DNA of 64,000 nucleotides from Virgibacillus_R byunsanensis (GTDB lineage Bacteria > Bacillota > Bacilli > Bacillales > Amphibacillaceae). Under the pieces are notes generated by a model. That model saw only the letters and a program-made list of their open reading frames with translations, was not told where the DNA came from and did no database searches. Every line of letters starts with the position of its first letter. Positions within the stretch are counted from its first letter, which is position 1. The stretch spans positions 372,001 through 436,000 of the forward strand of contig NZ_JBHTKJ010000007.1 of the NCBI RefSeq assembly GCF_042675965.1, read 5' to 3'. Positions 17,509-26,027 of the stretch are shown here, piece after piece. The translations under genes were made by a program, and so were the position numbers.

Positions 17509-17814
17509 ATGAGAAATTTTATGTTAGTGAGTATGCTTACGTTCATGTTTTCCCCAAGTGCAGTAGAAGCTAAAGCTCAAGAGAATGAAATAGGTTATAA
17601 GGATGTACAACATAACTGGTTGGAGTTCAGTACGGGTTATGAAACTATTGAGACGGATTCACACGAATATACGTATTGGAAAAATTTCATGCGACATACC
17701 AGAACCTGTGATATTTCCCATAAGATTAAAACGGTCGTGTATTATTGTGATCTTCATAATCATACGAACTCGAAGTCATTTTTGGAAGAGACTATCCATA
17801 GTTTTAGGCATTAA
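17509..17814 (+). CDS. Small secreted protein of unknown function
   Basis: 101 residues from ATG 17509 behind AAGAAGG. A short signal peptide is followed by a likely cleavage near AVEAKAQ. The mature part is polar, rich in His, Tyr and Thr, with two cysteines (in RTCDIS and YYCDLH) that could form a disulphide. I do not recognise the family. An overlapping frame at 17603 is less likely because it has no signal or ribosome site. Confidence 0.5.
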   Translation: MRNFMLVSMLTFMFSPSAVEAKAQENEIGYKDVQHNWLEFSTGYETIETDSHEYTYWKNFMRHTRTCDISHKIKTVVYYCDLHNHTNSKSFLEETIHSFRH

Positions 17815-17859
17815 ATTTTAAAGCAGGCAAACATAACCATTGTTCGGCTGCTTTTTAGA

Positions 17860-18015
17860 GAGCTTAGTAAATTATAAAATTAAGAGCCCGGATATTAACT
17901 GCTTAAGCCACGTCCAGATCCGACGTACAGGACAAGGAATGCTTCTCTGAAAAATACATCGCACACAGAAAAAGTGCTTTTCTTTTTCATGGACGTGGTG
18001 AACTTAGTCTGTAAG
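17860..18015. repeat. Intergenic repeat, family 3, copy b
   Basis: Shares AATTATAAAATTA and ATTAACTGCTTAAGCCACGT with 7944-8152. Its middle is bounded by CCACGTCC (17908-17915) and GGACGTGG (17991-17998), which could close a large hairpin. It fills most of the 295-bp gap before the HAD gene. Confidence 0.6.
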
Positions 18016-18109
18016 GGAGCTTCGAGCTATTCTTCTAACTTCAATCAATTAACTAAATATTTACATAAATGTAGGACTAGATTACAATGGGGATGGAGGT
18101 GATCCGTAA

Positions 18110-18778
18110 ATGGCAGTTGTAACAGTTGATTTCGATGGTACCCTTTATCAGGGCAATTCATTTAAGGTAATGTTTCAAGCAGCGCAAAAGGAGTATTCTT
18201 TCAAACAGTGGGGCATTGTTGGATTCGGAATCGTAAAAGCGGAGGTAGTAGGCCTACTCAAAGGGAAAAATGCTTTTCGTCTGGAATTTTTCAAGGCATT
18301 TGCTAAATCATTTAAGGGAAAAACGAAAGCAGAATTGGATGAGTTTTTCGAACAATTAGTTAAAATTGGTAAGGAAGACGTACATCATGATTTGGTTCAA
18401 GAAATACGTGAACATCAACATAATGGGGATACTGTTATCATATTATCCGGTGCGCTCCATCCTTTTTTAAATGCTTTTACGAAAGCATTGGAGTTGGACG
18501 TGCATGTTATTAGTACGGAGATAGAGTTTGAACAAAATGGCGTATGTACTGGCAAGCTCGGTTCAATTATAAATGGGGATGAAAAAGTTAAAAAAGTACA
18601 GGAATGGGTAGATCGAGAGGACCTTCAGAAGTCTGATACTGCTGAAATCTGGGCATATGCTGATAGTGAAAGTGATATTCCGTTATTTCAATTTGCTACA
18701 TATCCGGTTGTTGTTAATCCAAATCAAAGTATGAAAGAGATTGCCAAGAAAAACAATTGGCCTATTTTTGCTACATGA
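18110..18778 (+). CDS. HAD-IB family phosphatase
   Basis: 222 residues. HAD motif I is DFDGT (Asp7 and Asp9), motif II is the Ser in IILSGAL, motif III the Lys in NGDEKVKK, and motif IV ADSESDIPLF. This matches the phosphoserine-phosphatase-like IB subfamily, with a helical cap. Start ATG 18110 follows GGATGGAGGTG. Cytoplasmic phosphomonoesterase; the substrate could be phosphoserine, but other IB members act on other substrates. It is convergent with ilvE. Confidence 0.8.
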   Translation: MAVVTVDFDGTLYQGNSFKVMFQAAQKEYSFKQWGIVGFGIVKAEVVGLLKGKNAFRLEFFKAFAKSFKGKTKAELDEFFEQLVKIGKEDVHHDLVQEIREHQHNGDTVIILSGALHPFLNAFTKALELDVHVISTEIEFEQNGVCTGKLGSIINGDEKVKKVQEWVDREDLQKSDTAEIWAYADSESDIPLFQFATYPVVVNPNQSMKEIAKKNNWPIFAT

Positions 18779-18800
18779 TCTACTATTTTTTCCAATAGAA

Positions 18801-18833
18801 TAACCCCCGGCATTTTCTAATACCGAGGGGTTA
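18801..18833. terminator. Bidirectional terminator between HAD gene and ilvE
   Basis: Stem TAACCCC(C)CGG/CCGAGGGGTTA between two convergent genes, with A/T-rich flanks on both sides. Confidence 0.75.
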
Positions 18834-18842
18834 TGTTTGCTC

Positions 18843-19949
18843 CTATACGGACGCTCTTAGACCCATTTCACAATTCTCTTCTACCTTCACGACCCAATTA
18901 AAAGGATCGTCCACTCTACCATATTGAATTCCTGTTAATGTGTCATATAATTTTTTTGCAACATTACCAGTTTTTGCGTCGTTAATGATCAGACTCTCAT
19001 CGTTCCATGTTAATTGGCCAATTGGTGAGACGACTGCTGCTGTTCCTGCGCCAAACGCCTCTTCTAGAACACCGTCTTGATGTGCCTGGTATACTTCTTC
19101 CATTGAGATCTTCCGCTCCACAATTGGAACATTCCAATGGTTTAACAGCTGGATGACAGAGTTTCTTGTAACACCTTCTAGAATACTGCCATTTAATGCA
19201 GGTGTAACCACTTCCCCGTTAATTTTGAAAAATACGTTCATGCTGCCAACTTCTTCAACATACTTTCGTTCCACACCATCAAGCCACAAAACCTGGGCAA
19301 AACCCTTACCTGCAACACTTTCCTGTGCTTTTAAGCTAGAGGCGTAGTTACCACCGGTTTTTGCTTCTCCGGTTCCTCCTGTTACAGCACGGACATACTG
19401 GTTTTCTACTGCAATTTTTATCGGATTAATACCTTCTTTGTAATAAGCACCCACAGGCGATAGTATGATTATAAATTTATAATGACGGGATGGAGCTACA
19501 CCGAGATAAGGCTCGGTTGAAATAATAAATGGTCGAATATAAAGAGACGTTCCTTCAGCGTCTGGAATCCAATCTTTTTCTAATGCCACTAGTTGCTGGA
19601 TTGCTTTGATAGCAAATTCCTCGTCAATAGGTGGAATGCAAAGACGACTGTTTGAACGATTCAACCTGTGAAAGTTCTTTTCTGGGCGAAATAATTGAGC
19701 TTCGCCATTTGGTGTCAGGTATGCTTTCAACCCCTCGAACACAGATTGCCCATAATGAAATACCATAGCTGAAGGATCAATGCTGAGTGGTTGATATGGT
19801 ACAATTCGTGGATCGTTCCACCCTAACTCATCCGAATAGTCCATGATAAACATATGGTCTGTAAAAACTCTACCAAACTCCAGTTGTTGCGTTTTCGGCT
19901 TTTCCTTTCTTGAAGAACAAAGATCCAACCGAATTGTTCGTTCTTCCAT
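18843..19949 (-). CDS. ilvE: Branched-chain amino acid aminotransferase
   Basis: 368 residues, the large fold-IV aminotransferase form. It transfers the amino group from glutamate to the 2-oxo acids of valine, leucine and isoleucine, the last step of all three pathways. The PLP lysine is in EAKTGGNYASS. The EEVGSMNVFF and FGAGTAAVVSP segments bind cofactor and substrate. ATG 19949 follows an AAGGGGATGG site. It is divergent from ilvD, with 256 bp of AT-rich sequence between. Confidence 0.93.
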   Translation of the reverse strand: MEERTIRLDLCSSRKEKPKTQQLEFGRVFTDHMFIMDYSDELGWNDPRIVPYQPLSIDPSAMVFHYGQSVFEGLKAYLTPNGEAQLFRPEKNFHRLNRSNSRLCIPPIDEEFAIKAIQQLVALEKDWIPDAEGTSLYIRPFIISTEPYLGVAPSRHYKFIIILSPVGAYYKEGINPIKIAVENQYVRAVTGGTGEAKTGGNYASSLKAQESVAGKGFAQVLWLDGVERKYVEEVGSMNVFFKINGEVVTPALNGSILEGVTRNSVIQLLNHWNVPIVERKISMEEVYQAHQDGVLEEAFGAGTAAVVSPIGQLTWNDESLIINDAKTGNVAKKLYDTLTGIQYGRVDDPFNWVVKVEENCEMGLRASV

Positions 19950-20072
19950 GTCACCATCCCCTTGTGTTAAAGATTGCTATCAATCATAAGATATTTTCCA
20001 AATTAAAGCAAGGCTATTTTTAGTTAAATTTAAAAATTCGTATAAAATAGGCGTTTTAAATTAAAATAATCC

Positions 20073-20101
20073 TTGATTTTTACGGTTATTAAGTTTAGAA
20101 T
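20073..20101 (+). promoter_or_regulatory. Sigma-A promoter of ilvD
   Basis: TTGATT (20073-20078), 17-bp spacer, TAGAAT (20096-20101). Predicted start near 20108, 100 bp before the ilvD start codon. Confidence 0.65.
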
Positions 20102-20121
20102 ACGTTCAATATTCATGTATT

Positions 20122-20136
20122 AATTTTTAGAAAACT
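20122..20136 (+). promoter_or_regulatory. CodY box in ilvD leader
   Basis: AATTTTTAGAAAACT matches the CodY consensus AATTTTCWGAAAATT at 13 of 15 positions. It lies just downstream of the predicted transcription start, where bound CodY would block transcription when branched-chain amino acids and GTP are plentiful. Inference from known Bacillus regulation of ilv genes. Confidence 0.6.
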
Positions 20137-20186
20137 TGGCTTATCGCCAAGCCTTAATGGCGAAAGCCAAAGTTGCACTTATCTAA
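20130..20186 (-). repeat. Palindromic intergenic repeat, family 2, copy b (inverted)
   Basis: Reverse-complement copy of the second part of the 7856-7943 repeat, with CTTGGCTTATCGCCAAG and GCACTTATCTA. It ends about 20 bp before the ilvD start codon and overlaps the CodY box. Confidence 0.75.
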
Positions 20187-20205
20187 CAAGGAAGGGGATG
20201 CTAGG

Positions 20206-21900
20206 GTGGAAAAAGATTTGCGGATAAAAAGTCAGGTTTTCAGTGAGGGATCTTTGAAGGCGCCAAACCGTGCCATGTTAAGGGCTGTTGGTGTAACGGA
20301 TGAGGATTTTAAAAAGCCGATGATTGGTATTGCAAGTACGTGGAGTGAGGTGACACCATGTAATATACATATTGATGATTTGGCAATTTATGCAAAGGAG
20401 GGCGCAAAAGAAGCAGGCAGTGTACCATTGATTTTTAATACGATTACAGTTTCGGATGGGATCTCAATGGGGACTCAAGGAATGCGCTATTCGTTGCCAA
20501 GCCGTGATGTGATTGCAGATTCTATTGAAACCGTGGTAGGTGCAGAAAGCTTGGACGGCCTCGTTGCCATTGGAGCTTGTGATAAAAACATTCCGGGATG
20601 TATGATTGCCATTGCTAATGCAGAGGTTCCGGCTGTATTTTTGTATGGTGGGACGATTGCACCAGGAAACCATAACGGTAAAGATATCGATATCGTTTCT
20701 GTGTTTGAAGGGGTCGGCAAGCATAACAATGGCGATATAGATGACGAGGAATTACGATCGATTGAATGCAAAGCATGTCCTGGAGCAGGATCATGTGGAG
20801 GGATGTATACAGCAAATACAATGGCATCAGCAGTTGAAGCGATGGGAATGAGTTTACCAGGCAGCTCGTCGAATCCTGCTGAGTCACAAGAAAAGGCAGC
20901 AGACTGTAGGGATGCAGGAGAAGCTGTGTACCACTTGCTGGAAAAAAGAATTTTTCCAAAAGATATCATGACCAAGGAAGCATTTGAAAATGCAATTACA
21001 GTTGTCATGGCGCTTGGGGGGTCAACAAACGCTGTTCTTCATTTGTTGTCCATCGCCCATGCCATTGAAGTAGATGTGACAATTGATGATTTTAATCGAA
21101 TTCAAGCAAAGACACCACATCTTGCTGATCTAAAACCAAGTGGTCAATATGTCATGCAAGACTTACATCGTGTTGGTGGAGTGCAGGCGGTAATGAAACT
21201 CCTTTACGAAGCAGGCTATTTACATGGGGACTGTATCACAGTAACTGGTAAAACCATCGCGGAAAATATGGCAGAAGCACCTTCACTTGAAGAAGGGCAA
21301 AACGTTATTATGCCATTTGAAAATCCGAAAAGAGCCGATGGTCCGTTAATCGTTTTAAAAGGTAATTTAGCTCCGAGTGGGGCTGTTGCTAAAGTATCAG
21401 GAGTTAAAGTGAAACGTCACTCAGGTCCTGCTCGCGTATTTAACACCGAAAAAGAAGCTACTCAAGCGGTCAGGGAAAATAAAATAAATGACGGGGATGT
21501 ATTAGTTATACGCCATGTCGGACCTAAAGGTGGGCCGGGTATGCCCGAAATGTTATCCGTGTCCAGTTTGTTAGTTGGGAAAGGCTTAGGCGAAAAAGTT
21601 GCCTTGTTAACCGATGGTCGATTTTCAGGTGGAACACATGGATTAGTTGTTGGCCACATTGCACCTGAAGCTCAAGTTGGTGGGCCAATTGCATTTTTAC
21701 AAGAAGGCGATACCGTAACAATTGACTCTGACAAAAAAGAAATAACGGTTGAAGTTGCAGAAGCTGTATTAGAAAAACGCCGTAAGGAATGGGTTGCCCC
21801 GCCATTATACAAAAAGGGAATCCTAGGAAAATATGCACATAATGTTTCGTGTTCGTCAAAAGGTGCTGTAACAGATTTTTTGGCAGATAGGAAAGTATAA
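20206..21900 (+). CDS. ilvD: Dihydroxy-acid dehydratase
   Basis: 564 residues from GTG 20206. An earlier in-frame TTG at 20173 lies inside the upstream repeat and has no ribosome site, whereas AAGGAAGGGG precedes 20206. It dehydrates 2,3-dihydroxy-3-methyl acids to 2-oxo acids in valine and isoleucine synthesis. Iron-sulphur cysteines lie in TPCN, GACDKNIPGC and GAGSCGG; GRFSGGTHG is the C-terminal signature. It is transcribed apart from ilvB by its own promoter and terminator. The stop codon and last codons lie in a second copy of the repeat family found at its 5' end. Confidence 0.95.
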   Translation: MEKDLRIKSQVFSEGSLKAPNRAMLRAVGVTDEDFKKPMIGIASTWSEVTPCNIHIDDLAIYAKEGAKEAGSVPLIFNTITVSDGISMGTQGMRYSLPSRDVIADSIETVVGAESLDGLVAIGACDKNIPGCMIAIANAEVPAVFLYGGTIAPGNHNGKDIDIVSVFEGVGKHNNGDIDDEELRSIECKACPGAGSCGGMYTANTMASAVEAMGMSLPGSSSNPAESQEKAADCRDAGEAVYHLLEKRIFPKDIMTKEAFENAITVVMALGGSTNAVLHLLSIAHAIEVDVTIDDFNRIQAKTPHLADLKPSGQYVMQDLHRVGGVQAVMKLLYEAGYLHGDCITVTGKTIAENMAEAPSLEEGQNVIMPFENPKRADGPLIVLKGNLAPSGAVAKVSGVKVKRHSGPARVFNTEKEATQAVRENKINDGDVLVIRHVGPKGGPGMPEMLSVSSLLVGKGLGEKVALLTDGRFSGGTHGLVVGHIAPEAQVGGPIAFLQEGDTVTIDSDKKEITVEVAEAVLEKRRKEWVAPPLYKKGILGKYAHNVSCSSKGAVTDFLADRKV

Positions 21901-21938
21901 AACTATCCTACTTGCATAAGTGCAACTAAGGCTTTCTA
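21885..21938 (+). repeat. Palindromic intergenic repeat, family 2, copy c
   Basis: GATAGGAAAGTATAAAACTATC is a palindrome, followed by CATAAGTGCAACTAAGGCTT as in copy a. The TATAA inside it provides the ilvD stop codon. In the opposite orientation to copy b, so ilvD is bracketed by inverted copies. Confidence 0.7.
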
Positions 21939-21961
21939 ATAAATAGAGAAAGTTTATTTTG

Positions 21962-21995
21962 ATGACTCCGGGTAATGAGCCTGGGGTCATTTTTT
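21962..21995 (+). terminator. Terminator of ilvD
   Basis: 11-bp stem (21962-21972 and 21980-21990, two wobble pairs) followed by a T6 run. Confidence 0.85.
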
Positions 21996-22178
21996 ACAGG
22001 GGCCACCCACTATTTGTGGGCGCAGTCGATTCGTCGTTAAACGGCATTTGTGCTTTGGGTTTGTGTAATAAAAATGTAATATTATATTTATTCTTTCAAA
22101 TTAATGATTATACAAGGGTTGTAAGCGCATACAAATAATTAGACTTATCAAAAGTATCAAAAAACTTTTAAAAAGGTG

Positions 22179-22207
22179 TTGACCCTTTCTTAAATCCGTT
22201 ATATGAT
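22179..22207 (+). promoter_or_regulatory. Sigma-A promoter of the ilv-leu operon
   Basis: TTGACC (22179-22184), exact 17-bp spacer, TATGAT (22202-22207). Start expected near 22214, giving a leader of about 500 nt before ilvB. The gap 21996-22178 holds a small hairpin CCCAC/GTGGG at 22006-22020 and otherwise nothing I can name. Confidence 0.8.
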
Positions 22208-22237
22208 TAACGGCAATATTAACTATTCAAAAATCAC

Positions 22238-22252
22238 TTATTTCTGAAAATA
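22238..22252 (+). promoter_or_regulatory. Candidate CodY box in ilv-leu leader
   Basis: TTATTTCTGAAAATA matches the CodY consensus at 11 of 15 positions, with the core TTTCTGAAAAT intact, inside a near-perfect 18-bp palindrome (22237-22254). It lies about 25 bp downstream of the predicted start. Weaker than the ilvD box. Confidence 0.4.
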
Positions 22253-22259
22253 AGATTTC

Positions 22260-22579
22260 GAAAGAATTTAATAAACCTAACTCAATGACGGGAAAAAAGG
22301 AACATGTTAATTGTATTTACAGAGATCTAGGGTTGCTGGAAGCCTAGAAATACGAGTTGTTCTGACATCATCTCTGAGTGCTAAGTTGAACGAACTTACT
22401 CCATTAGACTTGGCCAGGTGCACGCTCATGCACCTGTTATCAAATAGGCTGAACATCAGCTTAATAAGGTAGTATTCGTAAGAGTGCTATAAACCTGGGT
22501 GGTACCGTGAAAAGACTCTTTTCTCCCCAATAATTCTGTAAATGCGCAGATGTTTAGGGGGTGTGAAGGGTCTTTTTTT
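22260..22579 (+). promoter_or_regulatory. T-box riboswitch leader of the ilv-leu operon
   Basis: The T-box sequence AAACCTGGGTGGTACCGTG is at 22491-22509, preceded by a stem I with an AGAGATCTAGGGTTGCTGGA apical motif near 22321. A terminator follows (AGACTCTT 22513-22520 with AAGGGTCT 22566-22573, then a T run to 22579). Uncharged tRNA would bind and allow read-through into ilvB. The specifier is most likely ATC, isoleucine, at 22367-22369 (GACATCATCTCTGAGT). An overlapping CTC, leucine, at 22372-22374 is the alternative and is the specifier known in B. subtilis ilvB. Confidence 0.9.
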
Positions 22580-22580
22580 A

Positions 22581-22613
22581 GTAGATAAGAAAGTATGAAA
22601 TTTTCTTATCTAC
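22581..22613 (+). repeat. Family-2 palindrome between T-box terminator and ilvB
   Basis: GTAGATAAGAA/TTCTTATCTAC, identical in both arms to 7856-7888. It sits directly behind the T-box terminator T run and would form a hairpin in read-through ilvB mRNA. Confidence 0.8.
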
Positions 22614-22716
22614 CAAGTAGAACTTGACTACCGGTTAAAAGTATAAGGAAATCGAAGGAAATTGCCACTATAGTGGGAATCCATGGGTTTCTAAAATTAA
22701 AAGGAGGCGAGTAGTA

Positions 22717-24438
22717 GTGAAGGTTGAGGCAAAGCGTGAAATGAGTGGTACGAAAGAAGGGATAACGGGTGCAGATTTACTTATTGAAACATTGGTGGAT
22801 GCTAAAGTAGATACGTTATTTGGTTATCCTGGCGGAGCGGTATTACCTATTTATGACGCGATATACCGTAGTAAGGCACCTTTTGAGCATGTGTTAACAA
22901 GGCATGAACAAGGTGCAATTCACGCAGCAGAAGGTTATGCAAGAGTTACCGGAAACCCGGGAGTGGTGCTGGCAACATCTGGTCCTGGTGCAACTAATTT
23001 AGTAACAGGAATTACCGATGCAATGATGGATTCGTTGCCATTAGTAGTTTTTACTGGTCAAGTAGCAAGTAGTGTGATCGGAACGGATGCATTTCAAGAG
23101 TCGGATGTAATGGGGATCACAACACCCATTACCAAGTATAACTATCAAGTGAAAAACGTGTCCGAGATTCCTAGGATCGTTAATGAAGCATTTCATATCG
23201 CTACTACAGGTCGACCAGGTCCAGTTGTTGTAGATATTCCTAAAGATGTATCTGCAGTGATCTCAGCCGAAGAATTTGAAAATGATTTTTATTTACCTGG
23301 ATATCAACCTAATAAAACGCCAAATCCATTGCAGATGACTAAATTAGCAGAAGCGTTAAGTCGATCCAAAAAGCCACTCTTACTGGCTGGTGCAGGCGTG
23401 TTATTTGCTAAAGCATCAGGAGAGCTAAAGGAATTTGCTGAGAAATACAAGTTACCGGTAGCAAACACGTTGCTTGGGTTAGGGAGTTTTCCAGGTTCAA
23501 ACGAACAGTCCTTAGGAATGGCTGGGATGCATGGATCGTATGCAGCTAATATGGCGATCTATGAATGTGATTTATTAATTAATATCGGAGCACGGTTTGA
23601 TGATCGTTTAACCGGAAACTTAAAGCATTTTGCACCGAATGCACGGGTAGCCCATATTGATATTGATCCTGCCGAAATAGGAAAAAATGTGCCAACGGAA
23701 ATACCGATCGTGGCAGATGCGAAGATAGCGTTACAAACCTTGTTAAAAAGCTCTATAGACGTGAAAGGTCATGGCGATTGGACAGTGAAATTACAGCAAA
23801 ATAAATCAGATTATCCGTTATGGTACGAACGATCAAATGACTTGATGTCACCTCAATGGTTGATTGAACAAGTGTATCGTGTATCCAATGGGGAGGCGAT
23901 TGTTACAACCGATGTGGGTCAGCATCAAATGTGGGCAGCACAGTTCTACACATTTGATAAACCAAATCGTTGGGTTACCTCAGGTGGACTTGGAACGATG
24001 GGGTTTGGCTTTCCGGCAGCAGTTGGCGCGCAATTAGGTGCTCCGCAAGATTTGGTTGTTGCTTTAGTTGGTGATGGCGGCTTTCAAATGACGCTTCAGG
24101 AATTGTCCGTGATCCAGGAAAGAAATCTTCCGGTCAAAGTAATTATTGTGAACAACGAGGCGCTTGGTATGGTGAGGCAGTGGCAAGGAAGCTTTTATGA
24201 AGCAAGGTATTCGGAGTCTATTTTTTCTACCAATCCTGATTTCGTAAAACTTGCAGAAAGCTACGGGATTCGCGGGTTGAAAGTGGATCAGGAAGATAAT
24301 CTCGTCCAGGTGCTCGAGGACGTATTTTCCTATGATGGGCCTGTTGTAGTTGATTGCCGCGTTGTTCAACTAGCAAATGTTTACCCGATGATTGCCCCAG
24401 GTAAAGGAATTCACGAAATGATAGGGGTGAGGAGATGA
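22717..24438 (+). CDS. ilvB: Acetolactate synthase, large catalytic subunit
   Basis: 573 residues from GTG 22717, with AAGGAGG nine bases upstream. The three thiamine-diphosphate enzyme domains are in order. The catalytic Glu lies in RHEQGAIHAAEGYA, and the cofactor motif runs from GDGGFQMT to IIVNN. It condenses pyruvate with pyruvate or 2-oxobutyrate, the first common step to valine, leucine and isoleucine. First gene of the T-box controlled operon; it overlaps ilvH by 4 bp (ATGA). Confidence 0.95.
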   Translation: MKVEAKREMSGTKEGITGADLLIETLVDAKVDTLFGYPGGAVLPIYDAIYRSKAPFEHVLTRHEQGAIHAAEGYARVTGNPGVVLATSGPGATNLVTGITDAMMDSLPLVVFTGQVASSVIGTDAFQESDVMGITTPITKYNYQVKNVSEIPRIVNEAFHIATTGRPGPVVVDIPKDVSAVISAEEFENDFYLPGYQPNKTPNPLQMTKLAEALSRSKKPLLLAGAGVLFAKASGELKEFAEKYKLPVANTLLGLGSFPGSNEQSLGMAGMHGSYAANMAIYECDLLINIGARFDDRLTGNLKHFAPNARVAHIDIDPAEIGKNVPTEIPIVADAKIALQTLLKSSIDVKGHGDWTVKLQQNKSDYPLWYERSNDLMSPQWLIEQVYRVSNGEAIVTTDVGQHQMWAAQFYTFDKPNRWVTSGGLGTMGFGFPAAVGAQLGAPQDLVVALVGDGGFQMTLQELSVIQERNLPVKVIIVNNEALGMVRQWQGSFYEARYSESIFSTNPDFVKLAESYGIRGLKVDQEDNLVQVLEDVFSYDGPVVVDCRVVQLANVYPMIAPGKGIHEMIGVRR

Positions 24439-24953
24439 AACGAATCATCATAGCTACCGTTCAGAACCGGGGAGGTGTTCTTAACCGGATTACGGGGATG
24501 CTTCATAAACGTCAATTTAATATTGAGAGTATTTCGGTTGGTAGCTCCGAAAAAGAAGGTATATCCAACATGACATTTGTTGTTGAGGTTGATGACCATC
24601 AAAAACTCGAGCAGTTAACTAAACAGTTAAATAAACAAATAGACGTACTAAAAGTAACAGATATTTCGGATAAGGCAATTGTTGCAAGGGAGCTAGCACT
24701 TATAAAAGTTGGCGGAAGCGGTCAGTTACGAGCTGAGATTCAAGGCGTTATTGCTCCGTTTCGTGCATCAGTCATTGACGTTAGTAAGGACAGTTTAACC
24801 ATTCAGGTAACAGGAAAGCCAGACAAAGTAGAAGCACTCATTTTGTTACTCAGACCATACGGAATCAAAGAGCTTACGAAAACAGGTATGACTGCATTTT
24901 TAAGAGGACATCAGCCCAAAGAAGTAACGGAGATTAATTCACATTTAATATAA
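24435..24953 (+). CDS. ilvH: Acetolactate synthase, small regulatory subunit
   Basis: 172 residues with an N-terminal ACT domain (IATVQNRGGVLNRITGML) and a C-terminal small-subunit domain (VGGSGQLRAEI). It activates IlvB and gives valine feedback inhibition. Start overlaps the ilvB stop, so translation is coupled. Confidence 0.94.
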   Translation: MKRIIIATVQNRGGVLNRITGMLHKRQFNIESISVGSSEKEGISNMTFVVEVDDHQKLEQLTKQLNKQIDVLKVTDISDKAIVARELALIKVGGSGQLRAEIQGVIAPFRASVIDVSKDSLTIQVTGKPDKVEALILLLRPYGIKELTKTGMTAFLRGHQPKEVTEINSHLI

Positions 24954-24983
24954 AAAATTTCAAAAACAGGGAGGACGATTATC

Positions 24984-26027
24984 ATGTCAAAAGTACTTTA
25001 CGAAAAGGATATTCAAAAAGGGGTATTGCAGAATAAGAAAGTTGCTGTTGTCGGTTATGGATCTCAAGGTCATGCACATGCATTGAATCTTCGTGAAAGT
25101 GGTTACGATGTAGTTGTTGGACTTAGAACAGGAAAATCGCAGCGTAAAGCAGAAGAGGATGGTTTTGATGTTGTCTCTGTTTCTGAGGCGGTACAGGAAG
25201 CTGATGTGGTGATGATTCTTTTACCAGACGAACATCAGACAGCAGTTTATCATGAGAGCATTAAACCGAATTTGCAGCCAGGAAACGCCATTGCTTTTGC
25301 CCATGGATTTAACGTACATTTTAACCAAATTGTTCCACCAAGTGATGTCGATGTATTTCTTGTTGCACCAAAAGGACCGGGACATTTAGTACGCAGAACG
25401 TATGAAGAAGGTGCTGGAGTTCCAGCGTTATATGGTGTTTATCAAGATGTAACTGGAAACGCAAAACAACTTGCACTTGCCTATGCACAAGGGATCGGGG
25501 CAGCAAGAGCCGGAGTCCTTGAAACCAGCTTCCAGGAAGAAACTGAAACGGATTTGTTTGGGGAGCAAGCAGTGTTGTGTGGTGGACTCACAAGCCTCGT
25601 AAAAGCAGGGTTTGAAACGTTAACAGAAGCTGGATATCAACCAGAAGTAGCGTACTTTGAATGCTTGCATGAAGTGAAACTGATAGTTGATTTGATGTAT
25701 GAAGGTGGATTAGAAAATGTAAGATATTCGATTTCAGATACAGCACAATGGGGCGATTTTGTTTCAGGACCTCGCGTCATTAATGACGAAACGAAAGAAC
25801 GTATGAAAGAAATTCTTGCAGAAGTACAGTCAGGTGAATTTGCTAAAGGATGGATTCTTGAAAATCAAGCAAATCGACCACAATTTAATGCGATTAATGC
25901 TAGGGAAAGTAAGCATCCAATTGAACAAGTAGGAAAGGAGTTACGTGAATTAATGCCTTTTGTCAAACAACCATTACAAACAAAACAAACTAAACAAAAG
26001 GATGTGAAATTGCATGTCAAAAATTAA
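24984..26027 (+). CDS. ilvC: Ketol-acid reductoisomerase, class I
   Basis: 347 residues. The Rossmann motif VVGYGSQGHAHALNL binds NADPH, and the knotted C-terminal domain carries the metal ligands in ETDLFGEQ and CLHEVK. It isomerises and reduces acetolactate in valine and isoleucine synthesis. ATG 24984 follows AGGGAGGA. The last 14 bp overlap the start of leuA. Confidence 0.95.
   Translation: MSKVLYEKDIQKGVLQNKKVAVVGYGSQGHAHALNLRESGYDVVVGLRTGKSQRKAEEDGFDVVSVSEAVQEADVVMILLPDEHQTAVYHESIKPNLQPGNAIAFAHGFNVHFNQIVPPSDVDVFLVAPKGPGHLVRRTYEEGAGVPALYGVYQDVTGNAKQLALAYAQGIGAARAGVLETSFQEETETDLFGEQAVLCGGLTSLVKAGFETLTEAGYQPEVAYFECLHEVKLIVDLMYEGGLENVRYSISDTAQWGDFVSGPRVINDETKERMKEILAEVQSGEFAKGWILENQANRPQFNAINARESKHPIEQVGKELRELMPFVKQPLQTKQTKQKDVKLHVKN

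Noticed and set aside
20173..20205. Longer ilvD with a TTG start at 20173
   Set aside because: The extension lies inside a mobile repeat, lacks a ribosome site and is not needed for family length.
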